Assembly (NCBI GenBank): GCA_039925865.1
Contig: JBDSYA010000213.1
Span: 1 to 52,694, forward strand
DNA length: 52,694 nt
Direction of reading: 5' to 3'
From: JBDSYA01 sp039925865
GTDB lineage: Bacteria; Bacteroidota; Ignavibacteria; Tepidaquicellales; Tepidaquicellaceae
Shown piece after piece: positions 52,254-52,694 of the stretch; position 1 is the stretch's first letter, and every line of letters begins with the position of its first letter. The position numbers and the translations under genes were made by a program. Under the pieces are notes generated by a model that saw only the letters and a program-made list of their open reading frames with translations, searched no databases and had not been told where the DNA came from.

Positions 52254-52694
52254 TATAATTGATCCATCTTCTGACAACGAATCTTTTGCCGTCAGTAGAA
52301 TTCCAGTCACTAACGGGAATTCTTTCATTCATTACACTTTTCAATCTGCCTTGAAGATCACTCTTATGTACGCCCTGTGCAGGAGTACTTTCGATAACCA
52401 TATTATTTTCAAGAACTATTATGACGTGTCCGCTCCAGGCGATCAGATCAAGAGGCTGAAGCATATCAAAGATCTGTGAAGAATTCTTTCCGGAGATATC
52501 CAGTCCTTCACCGTAATTAATTAAAGATGAAGTATTTCTAGGAGTGCTCCCGTTTGTTGCCTGATACACAAGCCCTGAACAATCCACACCTTTAAGACAC
52601 CACAGATCCCTTGTATGATCCTGCAATTCATTTTTCGGTTTGTAAAAATCCAATAATTGTTCGATACCGTTTCCGTAGTTTCCTCCCCACATAT
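52249..52694 (-). CDS. NlpC/P60 peptidase, partial (N-terminus beyond right edge)
   Basis: The visible 148 residues are the C-terminal catalytic part. Cys is in LKGVDCSGLVYQATNG, the catalytic His in WSGHVIIVLENNMVIES, and a third polar residue follows further on. MWGGNYGNG at the window edge fits the start of an NlpC/P60 domain (usually preceded by Y or P), so the Met there is probably internal. Such enzymes cleave D-Glu-DAP bonds in stem peptides. The gene is convergent with ftsZ across the repeats. Confidence 0.88.
   Translation of the reverse strand, partial: MWGGNYGNGIEQLLDFYKPKNELQDHTRDLWCLKGVDCSGLVYQATNGSTPRNTSSLINYGEGLDISGKNSSQIFDMLQPLDLIAWSGHVIIVLENNMVIESTPAQGVHKSDLQGRLKSVMNERIPVSDWNSTDGKRFVVRRWINYN

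Noticed and set aside
1..52694. tRNA, rRNA or defence genes
   Set aside because: No cloverleaf, rRNA block, restriction, toxin-antitoxin or cas gene could be seen; intergenic gaps are mostly short and AT-rich.

Overview
The window is a 52.7 kb, AT-rich piece of a bacterial chromosome, and almost every gene is housekeeping. The gene content points to a Gram-negative member of the Bacteroidota/Chlorobiota/Ignavibacteriota (FCB) group. It has a PorX-type response regulator, LPS genes (kdsD, lptC, an OstA-like protein), a DAP-type MurE, a promoter of the form TTTG-N19-TAnnTTTG before mraZ, and mostly weak Shine-Dalgarno sites. The exact lineage cannot be fixed from sequence reading alone; Ignavibacteria-like is my best guess.

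Layout. 1-4061 (minus): tsaB (cut by the left edge), tsaE, porX, rlmD. 4125-7204 (plus): kdsD, lptC, OstA-like, an LPS synthesis and export block. 7232-14146: a DinB-like gene, a five-gene minus-strand cassette of three zinc-ribbon proteins, an SPFH protein and a coiled-coil protein, a PepSY-like secreted protein, and a membrane-anchored coiled-coil protein. 14410-17739 (minus): mutS and an ECF sigma factor. 17873-25788 (plus): an rlmN-adk fusion, a STAS protein, ExbB/TolQ with two ExbD/TolR proteins, a terminator, two TPM-domain proteins, an HD protein and an ABC exporter. 25852-26922: a lipoprotein. 26978-32695 (minus): fbp, a CstB-like persulfide dioxygenase/rhodanese, a rhodanese, a YeiH-type exporter, a NYN-domain protein and asnS. 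32696-35126: an accessory island with REP-like palindromes, a broken GIY-YIG gene and an IS110/IS1111-type insertion sequence. 35127-51942 (plus): a compact dcw cluster, mraZ-rsmH-ftsL-ftsI-murE-murF-mraY-murD-ftsW-murG-(small membrane protein)-murC-ftsQ-ftsA-ftsZ, preceded by a promoter and an MraZ-type operator. 51943-52253: two short-period tandem repeats. 52249-52694: an NlpC/P60 hydrolase cut by the right edge.

The most interesting find is the insertion sequence. Its ends can be read from subterminal inverted repeats (33325-33347 and 34808-34828). Deleting it together with one GG restores a 20-bp palindrome of the same form as an intact copy 380 bp away. Downstream of the transposase lies a 72-nt foldable segment (34533-34604). 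One strand of its internal loop carries 9 nt exactly antisense to the right target flank. The other carries 12 nt matching the left target flank with one mismatch. That is the expected signature of a bridge RNA/seekRNA programmed to this palindrome. The palindromes also bracket the broken GIY-YIG gene as inverted copies.

Other points of interest are the in-frame RlmN-adenylate kinase fusion, the SPFH/zinc-ribbon cassette (reminiscent of Bacillus ydjFGHI, with TPM-domain genes elsewhere in the window), a PH-like membrane protein inside the dcw cluster, and a 31-unit heptanucleotide satellite with two alternating unit types that runs into the stop codon of the last gene. I saw no CRISPR array, rRNA, tRNA or recognisable defence system.
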